From: an uncultured Campylobacter sp.
GTDB lineage: Bacteria; Campylobacterota; Campylobacteria; Campylobacterales; Campylobacteraceae
Assembly: GCF_937997465.1 (NCBI RefSeq)
Contig: NZ_CALKTQ010000015.1
Location: 1 to 6,141, forward strand
Length of the DNA: 6,141 nucleotides
Direction: 5' to 3'
Shown here: positions 5,842 to 6,141 of the stretch, one piece after another
How the letters are laid out: each line of letters begins with the position of its first letter
Numbering within the stretch: position 1 is the first letter of the stretch
Program-made: the position numbers and the translations under genes
The notes under the pieces: generated by a model
What the model saw: the letters and a program-made list of their open reading frames with translations, nothing else
Databases searched by the model: none
Told to the model about the DNA's origin: nothing

Positions 5842-6141
5842 TTATTTGAGAAACCAGCTTTGGATAAGCTCGGGGTGTTTTGTAGGGTGTATCATACAAG
5901 TTTTCAGGTGAAATTTCCAGCTCGCAAGCTCGCCTAGAAGCTTCGCTTTGAAATAGACGAAAGTTACTTTTACTTCGCTTTGCTCGTAACTGCGTCTTGA
6001 AAAGCTACAAGCGTAGTGAAGTAGAGCAGAACGGAGCTAAGAGAGTAAGAGGTAAGAGAGGTAGAGGAGCAAACGGAAAGCAACCGGTATTTCTATTTCG
6101 CTACGCTCGTAGCTGTAAACAGACGGAATGCTAAAGCGTGA
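5842..6141 (-). CDS. Uncertain open frame entering from the right edge, C-terminal 99 codons
   Basis: Read leftward from the window end this frame has no stop for 99 codons, ending at TAA 5842-5844. The tail reads CMIHPTKHPELIQSWFLK. I do not recognise a domain. The middle is rich in L, S and Y because it spans a purine-rich tandem array on the other strand. Two related pieces, SYERSEIEI and SYEQSEVKV, come from the DNA repeat described separately, 41 codons apart in the same frame. A second minus-strand frame is open for 67 codons (5837-6037, stop at 5834-5836). It ends YPKLVSQIKV and looks equally protein-like. Neither frame shows an ATG start with a ribosome site in the window. It may be the end of a real gene, or a repeat-rich non-coding region that happens to be open. 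Confidence 0.25.
5963..6114. repeat. Three copies of a 21-29 bp repeat in alternating orientation
   Basis: The minus-strand copies at 6086-6114 and 5963-5991 agree at 22 of 29 positions, around the core TACGAGCNNAGCGAA. The plus-strand copy at 6004-6024 begins AGCTACAAGCGTAGTGAAG and agrees with the reverse complement of 6094-6114 at 18 of 21 positions. Copies 5971-5991 and 6004-6024 face each other across a 12-base gap and could form a large imperfect hairpin (16 of 21 pairs plus wobbles). The copy at 6101-6113 is itself nearly palindromic (CTACGCTCGTAGC). A shorter relative, CTTCGCTTTG, lies at 5941-5950. Confidence 0.6.
6039..6069 (+). repeat. Purine-rich short tandem array, period about 8
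   Basis: Four consecutive units TAAGAGAG, TAAGAGG, TAAGAGAG and TAGAGGAG fill 31 bases, inside a longer purine-rich tract from about 6018 to 6080. The seven-base second unit means slippage here would shift any overlapping reading frame. Confidence 0.55.

Noticed and set aside
1..6141. CRISPR array, tRNA or rRNA gene, toxin-antitoxin or phage-defence system
   Set aside because: No regularly spaced direct repeats, cloverleaf or T-loop consensus, rRNA sequence or recognisable defence proteins were found; the right-edge repeats are too few and alternate in orientation.

Overview
The window looks like chromosomal DNA from a Campylobacter of the moderate-GC oral/human group (C. rectus, C. showae or a close relative). 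This rests on the constant AAATTT-rich codon and spacer style, the protein families present, and the gene order nitronate monooxygenase - amidase - MnmC, which I recall from C. jejuni. The species assignment is inference.

Left part (1-3966), plus strand: a tightly packed operon. The 3' end of a nitronate monooxygenase gene overlaps by 17 bases a complete periplasmic zinc N-acetylmuramoyl-L-alanine amidase gene. That gene overlaps by an ATGA junction the gene for the bifunctional tRNA wobble-uridine enzyme MnmC. MnmC carries an unusual polar insert of about 79 residues in its FAD-oxidase half.

Middle (3967-4226): a spacer without a convincing protein gene. It holds a plus-strand TATAAT box, about 80 bases of foldable sequence and a perfect 10-bp terminator hairpin with a T run. 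Together these make a candidate small RNA of about 100 nt. The terminator arm also contains the stop codon of the convergent minus-strand gene.

Minus-strand block (4218-5359): the family I inorganic pyrophosphatase gene (ppa) is read leftward from a good TATAAT promoter and is followed by a YidB-like DUF937 gene. The DUF937 gene is interrupted by one in-frame TAA at codon 42; both halves are otherwise well preserved and in the same frame.

Right part (5542-6141): an accessory patch. It starts with the left end and N-terminal 72 codons of an IS1595-family transposase gene, which then breaks off. The leader of that gene is a near-perfect hairpin that would hide its own ribosome binding site. 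The last 300 bases contain three copies of a 21-29 bp repeat in alternating orientation and a purine-rich short tandem array. They also hold a minus-strand frame, open to the window edge, whose coding status is uncertain.

I see no CRISPR, tRNA, rRNA, prophage or defence system. The most rewarding items are the candidate small RNA, the single-stop DUF937 gene, the MnmC insert, the IS leader hairpin and the right-edge repeat family.
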